DNA from: Carnegiea gigantea
Taxonomy: Eukaryota > Streptophyta > Magnoliopsida > Caryophyllales > Cactaceae
Length of the DNA: 64,000 nt
Assembly (NCBI GenBank): GCA_029747015.1
Contig: JAKOGI010000352.1
Location: forward strand, 112,001-176,000
Direction of reading: 5' to 3'
In this document: in pieces, positions 35,424 through 48,694 of the stretch
Position numbering within the stretch: the first letter of the stretch is position 1
Layout of the letters: each line of letters opens with the position of its first letter
Notes under the pieces: model-generated
Seen by the model: only the letters and a program-made list of their open reading frames with translations
Told to the model about the DNA's origin: nothing
Databases searched by the model: none
Made by a program: the position numbers and the translations under genes

Positions 35424-37537
35424 TTGAATCAAATAATCAAGAAGCAGAAAAATCCTAACCATAATAATAAAATTGGGTTAGAATTGAGCATATTCTACAA
35501 CTTTTATTTTTTATACTATTAGTAATTATAATAAACCTAATCAAAATATATACTACAGGACCTTTGATTTTGTGTAATAAGGTTTATTATTTTTTAACCT
35601 ATATTCCTATTCGACGTAAATTATGTTACACTTCTTTATTTGGCACTGATATTTCATTAGTTTCACAACATTACCTATCATATTTTTTCAAATTTATTTT
35701 TACCTTTTTTCTTCTTCTTTTACTCTCTCATGAATTTGATAAGAATTTTTTATTTTATCCCTATATCATTTGTAATCTACAAATTACAAAGATGAAGGGC
35801 GTTTTCATCATTTGGATGTTAAATGTTATTTTGTAAAAAGTTGGGGGGTAAAAATAATGCAAATAGGTCGGGCTTAAAAAAAATTAATGTGTAATAGTTT
35901 GAGGGGTAGATGTGAAAGCCTATATAAAACTATGTAGTTTATCCAAGTAATCAAAAAATTTTATTGCTTTTCTGGTTTTCTTTTGCCACGAATAGCATGC
36001 AACATGACTACATCTAAGGGATCACTCATATAGATCATGTCTTTGATATTAAAGCGTTGAACAAGACAAATTGGCATGAAACTTCTTGACTTCGCACGGA
36101 ATTTTTTAGATTTCACTATTTTTCTTGTTTGGCCTTAGTGGAGACCCTTGTTAAATGGGTGACGTCAATTGGCAGATTTAAGCCACTAACATCGGTCATA
36201 CGTTCACCCTTGGACCCAACACTTGGTTAGTGGTCTTGGAGTCAAATCAATCCCCATTTGGGATCGTGAGATTGTTTTCGAACATATTTTCTAAAAGATT
36301 TTCATATTTTCCGTAAAAAATGGTGGCAACTCTACTTATATATTATATAAAGTCCAGACTTTCCTAACGAAAACGCAAAAGAACAATTGCATAAATAGGA
36401 GGTCAGGATCGAGGTCCTTGAGCCGCGACATCTTTCAAGCCCAAAATTAATGTCATCGTTTTCGTATGGTGTGGCAGTGCTTTTGTTTTGGAAAAATTAT
36501 ATAAAAATCTATACAATGATAAGTCAAGGCGCTTGGGCTTATGTCATAGTTATGTAAAAAAAACTTATCAAAAATAGCGTCATATTGTGTACTTTGCATA
36601 TTTAGCATAAAAATTGTCTAATCTGTTAACAAAAAGCCTTGTAAGGAATTTAATAAACAAAACCTAAAAGAGATGGGGTTAAAATTATTGCTTCACTCCA
36701 TGATAGAAACTGAACTTGATGAAAATACACAGTTTTAACTTCAGTGAAGCAAAGTACATCATAGGAATGTTTTGAAGCACTCATCATCTTCTCCATTTAA
36801 GGTCGTTTGGCAAAATGTTGGAATGAAATGCAGTAGAATGAAACTACGAGGCATGATAATGATTTTTGTTTCCTAATATTACTTGTTTAGTTCATCTCAT
36901 AAATAAGAAAATTTGAGTCCAAGGGTATAGGTTCTATATAGACTAGGGGTGAGGGAGAGATCCACTAGAACCCAACGTTTTTCAGGAACGTAAATCTAAA
37001 TAAATGAAGACACGAATATCAAATATTAGAACTAATGATTCCTTTCCATACCAAAATTTAAAAAAATAATGAACCAAATGACTGTCAGCGAGTGCTCATT
37101 CCCATTATTGCTTTAGAGGGCACGTTGTAGCTCTTAATGAATCTTACATGAAGGGCTTCTAAATGATTAGAAATATGTAGTTATTTTGGCGCAACTTACA
37201 CAATGCTTTATGACGTATGACCATTAAATTGAGTGGCCCCTGAGTCTTAGCTAGGATGCCATTTTACTACCCTTACGCTTAACTTTGCCAGATTAGTCAT
37301 TGACCATCATAAGAAGATTTTTTTTTTCCATTATGTAGATCTATTGAGCAAACTTCGTGTATAATTTAGGGTAATTAGTGTCTCTAGGAAAAGGGTTTAC
37401 AACCTTTCTAGAAGTTTTTGTCCTAATCCTTGCATCAACTCTTTTTCCTACCTAATATAATAGTTTTATTTGTTGTTTCGCCTTTACATCTATATATAAA
37501 ATTGAGTATTGAGTACTAACACGTACTTCTAACAAGT
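35424..37537. other. Intergenic AT-rich DNA, no gene seen
   Basis: Contains copy 2 of the dispersed repeat (about 35,835-35,945, minus orientation relative to 3270-3370). Around 36,100-36,480 the wording ccgtaaaaaatggtggcaactc and gtccagactttccta resembles retrotransposon untranslated sequence, but no LTR or ORF can be supported. Confidence 0.45.
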
Positions 37538-37542
37538 GTCTT

Positions 37543-38673
37543 CGATGTATGTAGCCAAGGGGATGCCAAGAATGAGGATATAAGATGGGAAAGATCGAAA
37601 ACAATACCAAGCAAAACCGAATAGGACAAGTAGCTCAAACTAGTCTTGGAAGATAGAATGCAACCCTCTTGTCTAGGATAAGCCAATGGCGTCACCTAGA
37701 GGAGAAGTTGGGCTATTCCTCCTTCACTTATGGATACAGAATTTAATCACCACCATAAGCAAGAAAAAGAACCTAGAAGAACACCAATTGAACTAGCCAA
37801 TTCAAGCTAAAGCAATTAGGAATTTCAAGAGAGAGTATAACACTCAATTTCATTTGCATAAATGTTCAAGCTGCCTTCTTACATTCCTAAAGGCCCCTTT
37901 ATATCAGAGGGAGCCTCAAAATTCAGACTACAAGGGGTACAAGCCAAGCCAATACCAAGACAAAAGGGGAAGCACAAAAAGCAAGAAAAGTACAAAAGGT
38001 GATGGTGATAGTTGCTGGCAGCTTTCCAGTTTTACAAGGTCGACTTTCAGCAGTCATATCTCCCTTTCTGTTTACCCAAATTGGCTCCAACATACCTTAA
38101 TAGAAATCTCAGAAAGTGTTCTTTCATATGACTACTTTTGGAGCTCAGTTGGTGCAGCCGTTCAGGAGTTATAAGCAGAACAAGTGAGATGATGCAGTCT
38201 AACTTCCGAAAAGCACCTTTAGAAGTTTCCTTTCTTTTAGCCTCCTTGCGGAACGTTTGACTCTGGTTTCTTTTTCCAACTTTTTAGCCAACTCAGAAAG
38301 GGATCTAGGTTTCAAAATTCCAGGTTGCTAGGAGTGCTTTAGGTTAGGGAAATTGGGTTCCCAAAACCGGACATAATCTGGCCTGGAAAAGCAGTTTGGG
38401 TAGTTTGGCTTTAACAAAGGGTTTGGATGAGCAAATGACATCCAAATGGGATGAAACTTGATTTTTTGGGCAGCTAACTCTCAATCTTTCCAGAAACACC
38501 AAAAGTTTGGCTTTAAAGCCTCGGGACATTAGGCCACCAAAGTCAAAAATTCGGGCCATGTGCAGGATGAACCCGGTAGAATGCAAGTGATTACCTCTTG
38601 ATTGATTTCTAGTCCTTGGAAAGCCTTTATGACCTCTTGAGCTAGAAGAACCCCTTGGGGCTGATCCCCATCA
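37543..38673 (-). repeat. 3' LTR of the Ty3/gypsy element
   Basis: On the minus strand it begins TGATGGGGATC and ends CATACATCG. The last base is G where the other LTR has A, probably a terminal mutation. The TSD GTCTT abuts it. The TATA region equivalent to that in the 5' LTR is altered here (cctttatatcagagg). Confidence 0.92.
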
Positions 38674-41174
38674 TCCCCCCCAGCTTGGGAAGAGTTTGTC
38701 CTCAAACTTAGTAGTTCTTCTTCTTCATCAAAGTAGGGTCTCAAATCGGCTACATCGAATGTAGCGGATACTCCATACTCACCGGGCAAGTCAACCTTGT
38801 ATGCATTGGAATTGATCCTTTCAAGGATCTTGAATGGGCAATCCGAGCGTGGAAGAAGCTTGGACCTTCTTTTGCTTAGAAATCGCTCCTTTCTTAGGTG
38901 GATCCATACTAAATCTCCGGGCTTAAATTGAACTTCCTTCCGGTGCTTGTTCACCTGATCCTTGGTTTGATCATTGAACCTCTCAATTTTAGCTCTCACT
39001 TGGGCATGGAGCTCTTGGATTTCCTTTACTCTCTTCTCGACCTCCCAACTAAACTTGGTTGGAGTAGGGAGGGGTGTGAGGTCAATAGGAGTACAAGGGT
39101 TGAACCCATAGACAACTTGGAATGGAGAAAGGCCCGTGGCTTTGCTTGGCTCTCGATTGTAGGCAAACTCAGCATGGCTAAGCAACTCATCCCAACCCTT
39201 TGTGCTCTTCTTGGCTAGGACCCTCAACAAAGTACCCAAGGTCCTATTGGTGACCTTGGTTTGGCCATCCATTTGGGGGTGACATGATGTGCTAATTTTG
39301 AGATGAGTGTCCATCTTCTTCCATAAAGTGAGCCAAAAATGACTCATGAACTTGCTATCCCGATCGGATACCATACTTTTGGGAATGCCATGAAGCCTCA
39401 CAATCTCCTTGAAGTAGAGGCTACCAATTTGAGTGGCATCATGAGTGGTATGGTATGAGACAAAGTGTGCCATCTTAGAGAACCGATCAACTACCACCAT
39501 GATGGAGTCCTTGTTTCTTTGTGTCCTAGGAAGGCCGGTAATGAAGTTTAAACTCACATCCTCCCAAGGAGCTTGTGGGACCAGTAAGGGTGAGTAAAGA
39601 CCTTGAGGCAAAACATGGTTTTTGGCAAGTTGACAAGTAGAACACCGCTTAACATAATGCTCAACATCCTTGGCCATCTTGGGCTAATAGTAGTGTTCTT
39701 TCAACATGAGTGTGGTTTTCTCAATGCCAAAGTGGTCGACCAAAGCCTCTCCATGGACTTCTTTAATCAAAAGCTCCCTAATATCTCCTTTGGGAACACA
39801 TAGTCGGTTCCCTTTGAATAAGAACCCCTCTTGAATGTGAAATGGGCCGTGGGGGTGCCATGAGCATACTTCAAAGGTCTCTTTGAAGTTTTCATCTTTG
39901 GGGTACAACTCTTTGATCAATTCAAACCCAAGGACTCTTGAATCAAGGGATGAGAGGAGGAGATATCTCTTAGACAAAGCATCCGCACCCTTGTTTAAGT
40001 GCCCGGACTTGTGGTGGATCACAAAGTGGAAAGCTTGAAGATATTCCACCCACTTAGTATGCCTTGGGTTGAGCTTGTGTTGCCCTTGTATGAACTTGAG
40101 CACCTCATGATCCGAGTGGAGGATGAACTCTCCTCCCACTAAGTAATGTCTCCAAAGTTCCAAGGCCCTTACTATGGCATAAAACTCCTTATCATATGTT
40201 GAGTATTTTCGCTTAGCCTCATTGAGTTTCTCACTAAAGTAAGCTAAGGGTCGGCCTTCTTATGATAGGACCGCCCCTATGCCTACTCCCGAAGCATCAC
40301 ACTCAATCTCAAATATCTTGGAGAAGCTTGGAAGAGCAAGTATGGGTGCACTAGTGAGCTTCTCCTTGACATCTTCAAAGGCGGCTTGGGCCTTTTCATT
40401 CCACTCAAACTTCTTAGACTTGAGGATCTCGATCAAAGGAGCCATGACTGTGCTAAAATTCTTGACAAACCTCCTATAGAAAGAGGCTAGGCCATGAAAA
40501 CTTCTCACTTGGTCGATGGATGAAGGAACCGGCCATTCTCGGATGGATTGGACTTTGCTCTCATCAACTTGTATCCCATGGGCCGAAACAACATACCCTA
40601 AGAAAACAACTTGGGGAGTGAAGAAGTGACACTTCTCTAAGTTGCCATATAACTTCTCTTGGGAGAGAACTTTAAGAACTTGTTGGAGGTGATTAGCATG
40701 CTCCTCCTCACCTAGGCTATAAACCAAGATGTCATCGAAACAGACCACCACAAACCTTCCAATGAAAGGCTTAAGGACTTGATTCATTAGACGCATGAAA
40801 GTGCTTGGAGCATTAGTAAGGCCAAACTGCATGACCAACTATTCATATAGTCCCCCCTTGGCCTCGAATGTCGTCTTCCATTCATCCCCTTCATGGATTC
40901 AAATTTGATAGTAGCCACTCCTAAGATCAATCTTAGAGAAAATGGTGGCCCCATGCAACTCATCAAGTAGGTCCTCCAACCCAGGGATGGGATAGTGGTA
41001 CTTAATAGTAATCTTATTGATAGCCCTACTATCCACACACATCCTCATACTCCCATCCTTCTTTGGAACCAATAAGGCCGGAACGGCATATGGACTCAAG
41101 CTCTCCCGAATCATTCCTTTGGCTAAAAGTTCATCCACTTGTCTTTGGATTTCTTGGGTTTCTTGTGGGTTCAT
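38529..41174 (-). pseudogene. Ty3/gypsy pol: reverse transcriptase, RNase H, integrase (a few stops)
   Basis: RT starts in 40,899-41,174 ([47 protein letters not shown]). It continues after two stops in 40,260-40,838 with the catalytic FDDILVYS and [11 protein letters not shown]. RNase H has [15 protein letters not shown] and lies partly in 39,684-40,163 (LHSDHEVLKFI, GADALSKR). Integrase occupies 38,529-39,677: zinc-binding YYxxxM...CSTCQLAKN, core DRFSKMAHFVSYHTT, VSDRDSKFMSHFW, and TKVTNRTLGTLLR with Thr-Lys-Val where Glu or Val usually sits. The frame ends 144 bp inside the LTR. Catalytic RT aspartates are kept, but the stops disable the polyprotein. Confidence 0.9.
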
Positions 41175-41218
41175 TCTATAGGCCGGTTTATTTGGGAGGG
41201 TGGATCTGGGAATGAGGT

Positions 41219-43003
41219 CTATCTTGTGTTGGATGGTTCTTTGAGGGGGTAGGCCGTGAGGTATTCTAGTGGGAACACATGATCATAGGCTTGGAGAAGA
41301 GGGATTAGGTGGGGGTGGGAGTGAGTGATGGTTTCAGTTTTCTCTAGGCCAAGTAGGAGCCACTCCTTGAATGACTTAAACTCATGGTTTTCGGCCTTGA
41401 GGAGGTTAGTGAGTAGGATGTCCTTTTGTGGGGTTTCTTTTGGCTTGAGGAGTTGGGAAGGACGAAAGGGGGTTAGGGTGATTTTCTTGTGGTCTAAGAT
41501 GAAGGAGTAGGTGTTCATTCGGCCATCATGCATAACATTTCTATCAAAAAGCCATGGTCTACCAAGGAGTACATGACATGCATCCATGGGAATCACATCA
41601 CACCAAATCTCATCCTTATAATTCTTTTCAATGCTTAAAGAAACTAAGCAATGGGATGAAACTTGGATACCTTTGCCTTGGTTGAGCCATTGAATGGTGT
41701 ATGAAAAGGGGTGTGGAGATGCCATGAGTTGAAGCTTGTCCACCAAGATCTTGGATGCCACATTGGTGCAACTCCCTCCATCGATGATGAGGGAACATAC
41801 TTTGCCTCCTATGGTGCATCTCGTGTGAAAGATGGCCTCCCTTTGCTCGTTCCCATCTTGAGTAGCCAATCCGCTCAAAGCTCGCCTAACCACCAAGAGC
41901 TCACCTTCATCCGGACCCTCCTCTACTTCTTCTAGGGCCTCATTCAAGTACAACTCCTTCTCTTCTTCCATTTCTTCTTCAAAAGAGGCTTGGTACTCGG
42001 CTAGGGCAACCACTCTCTTGTTTGGGCATTCGGATGCAATATGTCCAAGGCCTTGGCACCTAAAACACCTCCTTGTCCCTTTAGGTTTTGTGGTCATTTG
42101 AGGGGATGTTTTGGGGACCGTAGGTGGAGGAGGTTTCGGGTTAGGAGGGTTAAAGGGCCTTGGAGTAGTGTAGGAGGGCCTTTGAGGAGTGTAGGTACGG
42201 TTTTGTGGTTTTAAGGCTTCACTCTTCCTCCTAGCTTTCTTTTGTAGTTCCACCTTGTGAGCTAAAGGGCTTAACTCATCAAGGGTGGTGTAAGGGTGCA
42301 ACTCTACCACATAGGCTATCTTCTCATCCAACCCACAAAGATATCTCGCTAAAGTTTGCTCCTCATCCTCCTTAAGGTCACATTTTATGATCAATTGCTC
42401 AAATTCCCTCGTATATTCCTCCACACTTAAAGACCCTTGTTTCAAATGGTGAAGTTTATAAAAGTTCTCTTGAAGGTAGTGAGATGGAAGGAACTTTTCC
42501 TCGAGTTTGTCTTTCATTTTCCTCCAAGTTTTAATCTTGCCCTTTCCCTTCTTAGCCCTCTTAGATAAAACATTAACCCACCAAGTAGAAGCATACTTTC
42601 TAAGCTTAAGGACTACTAGTTTTACCTTCTTTTCATTCGGGATGTCCTTGTAGTCGAACACCCTCTCCACGATTTGTAGCCAATCCAAGAACTCCTCCGG
42701 ATTAAGCTTGCCTTCAAACTCGGGGATGTCAACCTTGAAGTCATTGAAGCCACCCCCATGGTGCCTTCTATGCCTCCTTGATCCTCTACTAGCTCCTCCT
42801 TGAGAGCCAAAAGGGTTGAAATCCGACTCACTCTCATCCGGGTCACTAGATTCACTTGGAATAGGTGAATCCCTCAAGTTGTCTCTCTTTTCTCTCATGA
42901 GTCTTTGAAGTTGGGATTGCAAATACTTAACTCTAGCTTCCATTTCGGCCTTTTCTCTCAAGGCTTGCTCGGCCACTTGCTCGGGTGTATGGCTAGAAGA
43001 CAT
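41219..43003 (-). CDS. Ty3/gypsy gag-protease ORF, intact 594-codon frame
   Basis: Starts at ATG 43,003, about 185 bp downstream of the PBS. Residues 1-100 are coiled-coil/acidic ([18 protein letters not shown]). The retrotransposon gag domain follows (about 100-260: [38 protein letters not shown]). A CCHC knuckle [14 protein letters not shown] lies at about 315-328. The protease region carries [14 protein letters not shown] at about 410, which reads DGG where catalytic DSG/DTG is usual, and [12 protein letters not shown]. The frame is uninterrupted to 41,219, just before RT. This is the best-preserved retroelement ORF in the window. Confidence 0.9.
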   Translation of the reverse strand: MSSSHTPEQVAEQALREKAEMEARVKYLQSQLQRLMREKRDNLRDSPIPSESSDPDESESDFNPFGSQGGASRGSRRHRRHHGGGFNDFKVDIPEFEGKLNPEEFLDWLQIVERVFDYKDIPNEKKVKLVVLKLRKYASTWWVNVLSKRAKKGKGKIKTWRKMKDKLEEKFLPSHYLQENFYKLHHLKQGSLSVEEYTREFEQLIIKCDLKEDEEQTLARYLCGLDEKIAYVVELHPYTTLDELSPLAHKVELQKKARRKSEALKPQNRTYTPQRPSYTTPRPFNPPNPKPPPPTVPKTSPQMTTKPKGTRRCFRCQGLGHIASECPNKRVVALAEYQASFEEEMEEEKELYLNEALEEVEEGPDEGELLVVRRALSGLATQDGNEQREAIFHTRCTIGGKVCSLIIDGGSCTNVASKILVDKLQLMASPHPFSYTIQWLNQGKGIQVSSHCLVSLSIEKNYKDEIWCDVIPMDACHVLLGRPWLFDRNVMHDGRMNTYSFILDHKKITLTPFRPSQLLKPKETPQKDILLTNLLKAENHEFKSFKEWLLLGLEKTETITHSHPHLIPLLQAYDHVFPLEYLTAYPLKEPSNTR

Positions 43004-43186
43004 GATGCGTGAGCCTTGTGAAAGAGAAGGACGAGAATTGGCTGAAAAGGAGGTGGCACGGTCGTGCCCTTAAGCACGGGTAGGCCGTGCCAAAATGCTG
43101 CCCAGTGCGGGTGAAGAAAGGCAGTTTTGTGGTTTGTGTTTGGGAAATGTGTTTGGGGTGAAAGCTTGGCCAAGAGGGTAGTCTAA

Positions 43187-43198
43187 GCTCTGATACCA
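43187..43198 (-). other. Primer-binding site of the Ty3/gypsy element
   Basis: The minus strand reads TGGTATCAGAGC, exact complement of the initiator tRNA-Met 3' end. It lies three bases from the end of the 5' LTR. Confidence 0.95.
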
Positions 43199-43201
43199 AG
43201 A

Positions 43202-44335
43202 TGATGTATGTAGCCAAGGGGGTACCAAGAATGAGGATATAAGATGGGAAAGATCGAAAACAATACCAAGCAAAACCGAATAGGACAAGTAGCTCAAATC
43301 GGTCTTGGAAGATAGAATGCAACCCTCTTGTCTAGAATAAGCCAATGGCGCCACCTAGAGGAGAAGTTGGGCTATTCCTCCTTCACTTATGGATATAGAA
43401 TTTAATCACCACCATAAGCAAGAAAAGGAACCCAGAAGAACACCACTTGAACTAGCCAATTCAAGCTAAAGCAACTAGGAATTTCAAGAGAGAGTATAAC
43501 ACTCAATTTCATTTGCATAAATATTCAAGTTGCCTTCTTACATTCCTAAAGGCCCCCTATATAGGAGGGAGCCTCAAAATTCAGATTACAAGGAGTACAA
43601 GCCAAGCCAATCGGACCAAGACAAAAGGGGAAGCACAAAAAGCAAGAAAAGTACAAAAGGTGATGGTGACAGTTGCTGGCAGCTTTCTAGTTTTGCAGGG
43701 TCGACTTTCAATAGCCATATCTCCCTTTATACTTACCCAAATTGGCTCCAACATACCTTAATAGAAATCTTAGAAAGTGTTCTTTCATATGACTACTTTT
43801 GGAGCTCAGTTGGTGCAGCCGTTCAGGAGTTATAAGCAGAACAAGTGAGATGATGCAGTCTGACTTCCGAAAAGCACCTTTAGAAGTTTCCTTTCTTTTA
43901 GCCTCCTTGGGGAACGTTTGACTCTAGTTTCTTTTCCCAACCTTTTAGCCAACTCAAAAAGGGATCTAGGTTTCAAAATTCCAGGTTGCTAGGAGTGCTT
44001 TAGGTTAGGGAAATTGGGTTCCCAAAACCGGACATAATCTGGCCTGGAAAAGCAGTTTGGGCAGTTTGGCTTTAACAAAGGGTTTGGATGAGCAAATGAC
44101 ATCCAAATGGGATGAGACTTGATTTGTTGCGCAGCTAACTCTTCAATCTTTCCAGAAACACCAAAAGTTTGGCTTTAAAGCCTCAGGACATCAGGCCACC
44201 AAAGTAAGAAAGTCAGGCCATGTGCAGGATGAACCCCGTAGAATGCAAGTGATTACCTCTTGATTGATTTCTAGTCCTTGGAAAGCCTTTATGACCTCTT
44301 GAGCTAGAAGAACCCCTTGGGGCTGATCCCCATCA
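43202..44335 (-). repeat. 5' LTR of the Ty3/gypsy element
   Basis: Minus strand TGATGGGGATC...CATACATCA. A TATA-like CCTATATAGG at about 43,556-43,565 would drive transcription towards gag. The TSD GTCTT follows at 44,336-44,340. Confidence 0.93.
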
Positions 44336-44340
44336 GTCTT

Positions 44341-45274
44341 TGCCTTAGTGGCCAACATTTTGTATTTATTGTATCTTTATATTGTTTTGCCTATTACCGT
44401 CTTACCATTTATCTTTCTCTTTCATTTTCCCAACCATTTCGTCTTCTTTAGTTAGAATTCTTGCTTTTAAAGCTATGAAATTAGTCATTTTATGACACTA
44501 TGAATCTTCCAAGTGGTGGCAATAAAGGCCAAGGTGAGAAAATGGTCTCGTTTGTTAGCTTCCTTAATCTTACAATGCATTTAATAAATATGCTTTGATG
44601 AAAGATAAAAAAGAATTGGTCCATTGGTATGTTTATTATGTTATATTTGGATCTATATTAGTGTTTCTCTTATTTAAATGTGTTGTAATTATAAGTAGAT
44701 ATTGACATAATTGATTTTATATTATGTGTCACAATATCTTTGGGATAGTTTAATATTCAAATTTGAATATGTGATCTTTATGATATTATATTTTATATAA
44801 TTCAAATTTGATTATGATATTATATGATAAGATATGCCATTTTATTAGTGATCTTCATTTGGCAAATTATTTGACTTTCCTCAAACAAGGTTTCAATTTT
44901 TAAATGCTTAATATTTGCCTTGATCATGAAAGAAGTTGCAAATCATATGAGGAAGATTCTCAATTAGACAAAAATAGCTCTTGATCGTTGCCTGCTGAGA
45001 TTGTGTGATCTTTAAGGGCCCTGAACTGCTGTTCAAGGCCTTGAACTGAAACTGAATTTAAGGATGAGTCTAACAGCTAGTTTCTTATGATTCTTTCAAG
45101 GCTTTGCTATAAATATAAAAGCTGGCTGAGAGCTGAAGAACACAAGAAGAGCAAGCACTCATTGGCATACATATTACTCAAGCACTTATTGGCATTCATT
45201 GAGCTTCAATTTGCTTCTATTACATTTGATTTGTATTGTTCAAGTTGTAATTGGATGGGATTATAGAGTTGAAG
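44341..45274 (+). other. AT-rich DNA with an LTR-like promoter, no gene
   Basis: A TATA box (gctataaatataaaag, about 45,106-45,121) is followed by R-region-like sequence continuing into the duplicated segment. A Copia-style frame from TGTTATATTT (44,639) to GAGCTAACA (about 45,565) is conceivable, but I found no matching TSD, PBS or second LTR. Confidence 0.35.
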
Positions 45275-45847
45275 AGTCAACTCTACCAAGCCTAGTGGAA
45301 GATGTCAACTTGTGAATTAGAATTTAGAGTAAGGTGTACTCTAAAGTTGTGTAATCATCCTTCCTAATAAAAATTCAGGTTAATTCTAGAGTTAGGGAAC
45401 TCTAGGCGGGGACTAAATCTAGTTGAGACTATTTCTTCGTTAAAAAGTTCTTATGTTTTGTCCACATTTATATTTCTGCTCTTTATTTTGATTAACTTGC
45501 GACTTTGATCATCACCCTATTTACCACCTTCTAACGTGATTTAACTAGTCAAACTGAGCTAACATTGTCTAAAAGATTCAGCCATATGGGATATGAACAA
45601 AGATTACAAGCCAAATGTGTATATTTTTGTTGACAATTTCTTAATATCTAAATTGATGGTTGCCGGAAAATTACATTAAATATCAGAAGAGGAAATCTAA
45701 GGAGAGGGAGTCATATGATTAAGAATAAAATTCAACTAAAATATCATGTAGACATTAGTAGTTACACCAAACAAACGGTGTACGCCCAATCTTACGCAGC
45801 CTGCAATGACTTATTGAAATTCCATTTGATAAACATCTTCTAAGATG

Positions 45848-45935
45848 TGTTTGCGGCACCGGTAGGGCGTTGACCTTCTAGGTAGAGGGTAGGGCATAGT
45901 ATGTGCAAGTTTGAGTCCCACACTAAGCACACCAA
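45848..45935 (+). repeat. tRNA-like/SINE-like patch (copy A)
   Basis: ggcaccggtagggcgttgacc followed about 45 bp later by gcaagtttgagtcccac resembles weak pol III A and B boxes, as in tRNA-derived SINE heads. No cloverleaf can be drawn. The same patch is at 47,619-47,700. Confidence 0.35.
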
Positions 45936-46185
45936 AGAATATTGTATTTTTATTTTTATCCTTTTTTGACCTAATAATTATTTAATTCCATTTTCTCAAT
46001 CATTCCTCGTTTCACATTTTTTCTCTTCATATTATCATTCTAATTTTCTCAACTGATGGCCAAATAATTATAAATAAACCTTTTTTTTTACTCGTAAATG
46101 ATGTCTAAGGAAATCACACCTCACTAAAATATTTTTTCATAATTGCACCTAGGGCCTACTGACTAACATGTTTAGTAATGCTCAC

Positions 46186-46297
<112 letters not shown>

Positions 46298-46641
46298 ATG
46301 CTCGCTAATGCACAGAATAAGGGATATTGTTGTTATCATTATTATCAGTACTATAACTACTACTATTGTACTACTACTATTGTTAATGTTATTGTTATTA
46401 TTATTCTTGTTGTTGTTGCTTGTTGTCTTGTTTACTATTGCTCACTAACCATATGTAGTATTGCTCACTGGTATGCTCATTAGTATGTATGACACTACTG
46501 ACCAATTCATACAATAATCCTCTTGAGTGCAAAGCATACTATATACATGGGGCTCCTCACTAACATATTTGGTGACGCTCACTCATATATATTAATGCTC
46601 AGTAATGAAAAACAATGCTCACTATTATACATAGAACACTT

Positions 46642-47034
46642 GGTGACTTTCAAGAGTGGCAACATTAGGATACAAATTAATTACTTTCCAGTGAAGGCGA
46701 GCAATAAGGGGTTGTGTAAAGATTGTAAAGTGATGGGAAGTGAGCACATCACGATGCAACACAGGTTATTGGTTACAAGTGTGAAGATTAAATGTTTAAG
46801 GAGGAAAAAGAGAAGTTTTGGGGGATTTAGAGTTAAATGGTGGAATCTAATGAGTGAGAACGTAGTTAACCTATCCAAAAATATCAAAAGAGATAGTAAC
46901 TAGAAACTAGTATGGGATGCGAACACAATGTGGGAACAAATGGCAAAACCTATCTGGAGGTTGATTAAGAAAATTTTTGGAGTCTCTAAAGGAGGTAGTG
47001 GGAGAATGAAAGAAGCTTAGTGGTGGAATAAAGG
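46642..47034 (+). pseudogene. RTE-type LINE fragment, endonuclease end (copy A)
   Basis: Encodes VTFKSGNIRIQINYF, LCKDCKVMGSEHITMQHRLL and a basic Lys/Arg-rich stretch. This is the C-terminal part of an RTE-clade endonuclease and linker. It is cut off at 47,034 by the duplication junction. Confidence 0.7.
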
Positions 47035-47897
47035 GTCAATTCTACCAAACCTAGTTGAAGATGTCAACTTGTGACTTGGAACTTAGAGTAAGGTGTATTC
47101 TAGAGTTATATAATCATCCCTCCTAATAAAAATTCAGGTTAATCCTAGAGTGAGGGAACTCTAGGTGGGGACTAAACCTGGTTGAGGCTATCTTCGTTAA
47201 AAAGTTCTTGTGTTTTATCCACATTTATCTTTCCACTCTTTATTTCGATTAACTTATGACTTTGATCATCATCCTATTTACCGCCTTTTAAGGTGATTTA
47301 ACTAGCCAAACTGAGCTAACATCGTCTAAAAGATTCAGCTATATGGGATATGAACAAAGATTGCAGACCAAATATATATATTTTTGTTGACAATTTCTTA
47401 ATATCTGAATTGACGGTTGCTGAAAAATTACATTGAATGTCAAAAGAGGAAATATAAGGAGGAGGAGCCATATGATTAAGGATAAAATTCAATTAAAATA
47501 TCATATAGACATTAGTAGTTACACCAAACAATCAGGCGTACATTGCATTTGTACACCCAATCTTACGCAGCCTGCAGCGACTTATTGAAATTCCATTTGA
47601 TTAACATCTTCTAAGATGTGCTTGCTGCACCAGTAGGGCGTTGACCTTCTAGGTAGAGGGTAGGGCACAGTATGTGCAAGTTTGAGTCCCACACTAAGCA
47701 CACCATAGGAAAATGAATTTTTATTTTTATCCTTTTTTGACCTAATAATTATTTAATTCCATTTTCTGAATCATTCCTCGTTTCACATTTTTTCTTTTCA
47801 CATTATCATTCTAATTTTCTCAACTGATGGCCAAACAATTATAAATAAACCTTTTTTTACTCGTAAATGATGTCTAATGAAATCACACCTCACTATA

Positions 47898-47959
<62 letters not shown>

Positions 47960-48694
47960 ATGCTCACAAACGCATAGAATAAGGGTTATTGTTGTTATTA
48001 TTATTATCACTACTACTACTACTATTGTACTACTACTATTGTTAATGTTACTATTATTATTGTTGTTGTTGTTGTTGTTGTTGTTTGTTGTATTGTTTAG
48101 TATTTCTCACTAACATATATAGCATTGCTCACTGGTATGCTCATTAGTATGTATGACACTGCTCACTAATTCATACAATAATCCTCTTGAGTGTAAAGCG
48201 TACTATATACATGGGGCTCCTCACTAACATATTTAGTGATGCTCACTAATATATATTAATGCTCACTAATGAAAAATAATGCTCATTATTATACATAGAA
48301 CACTTGGTGACTTTCAAGAGTGGCAACATCAGGATATAAATTAATTACTTTCCAGTGAAGGTGAATGATATGGGGTTGTGTACAAATTTTAAAATGATGC
48401 GAAGTGAGCACATCACGATGCAACACAGGCTATTGGTTACGAGTGTGAAGGTTAAATGTTTAAGGAGGAAGAAGAGAAGTGTTGGGGGACTTAGAGTTAA
48501 ATCATGGAATCTAACGAGTAAGAATGTAGTTAACCTATCCAAAAATATTAGAAGAGATGGTAACTAGAAATTGGTATGGGATATGAACACAATGTGGGAA
48601 CAAATGGCAAAACTATCTGGAGGTCAATTAAGAAAATTCTAGGAGTCTCTAAAGCGGGTAATGGGAGAATGAAAGAAGCTTAGTGGTGGAATAA
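47035..48694. repeat. Tandem segmental duplication, copy B (about 1.66 kb)
   Basis: Second copy of 45,275-47,034. It is shorter mainly because its microsatellite is shorter. Its right side continues into the rest of the RTE element, so copy B holds the original insertion. Confidence 0.85.
47898..47957. repeat. (TA)n(GA)n microsatellite, copy B
   Basis: About 10 TA units and about 19 GA units in the same order as copy A. Confidence 0.95.

Larger units (their letters stand above)
37543..44335 (-). mobile_element. Ty3/gypsy LTR retrotransposon, complete, probably CRM-like chromovirus
   Basis: LTRs at 37,543-38,673 and 43,202-44,335 (1,131 and 1,134 bp), flanked by TSD GTCTT at 37,538-37,542 and 44,336-44,340. 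A PBS (43,187-43,198) and polypurine tract (plus C run about 38,674-38,681) are in place, with gag then pol on the minus strand. Pol order is PR-RT-RH-INT, which makes it Ty3/gypsy. The C-terminal VSATFDVADLRPY and an integrase frame that runs through the polypurine tract into the 3' LTR point to CRM group A; this is an inference. The first 260 bp of the LTRs differ at about a dozen sites. Confidence 0.92.

Noticed and set aside
44639..45565. A Copia solo LTR (TGTT...AACA with TATA box)
   Set aside because: No matching target-site duplication at the proposed ends and no primer site. Kept only as LTR-like sequence.
45848..45935. A tRNA gene
   Set aside because: Only weak box-like motifs; no cloverleaf and no acceptor stem.
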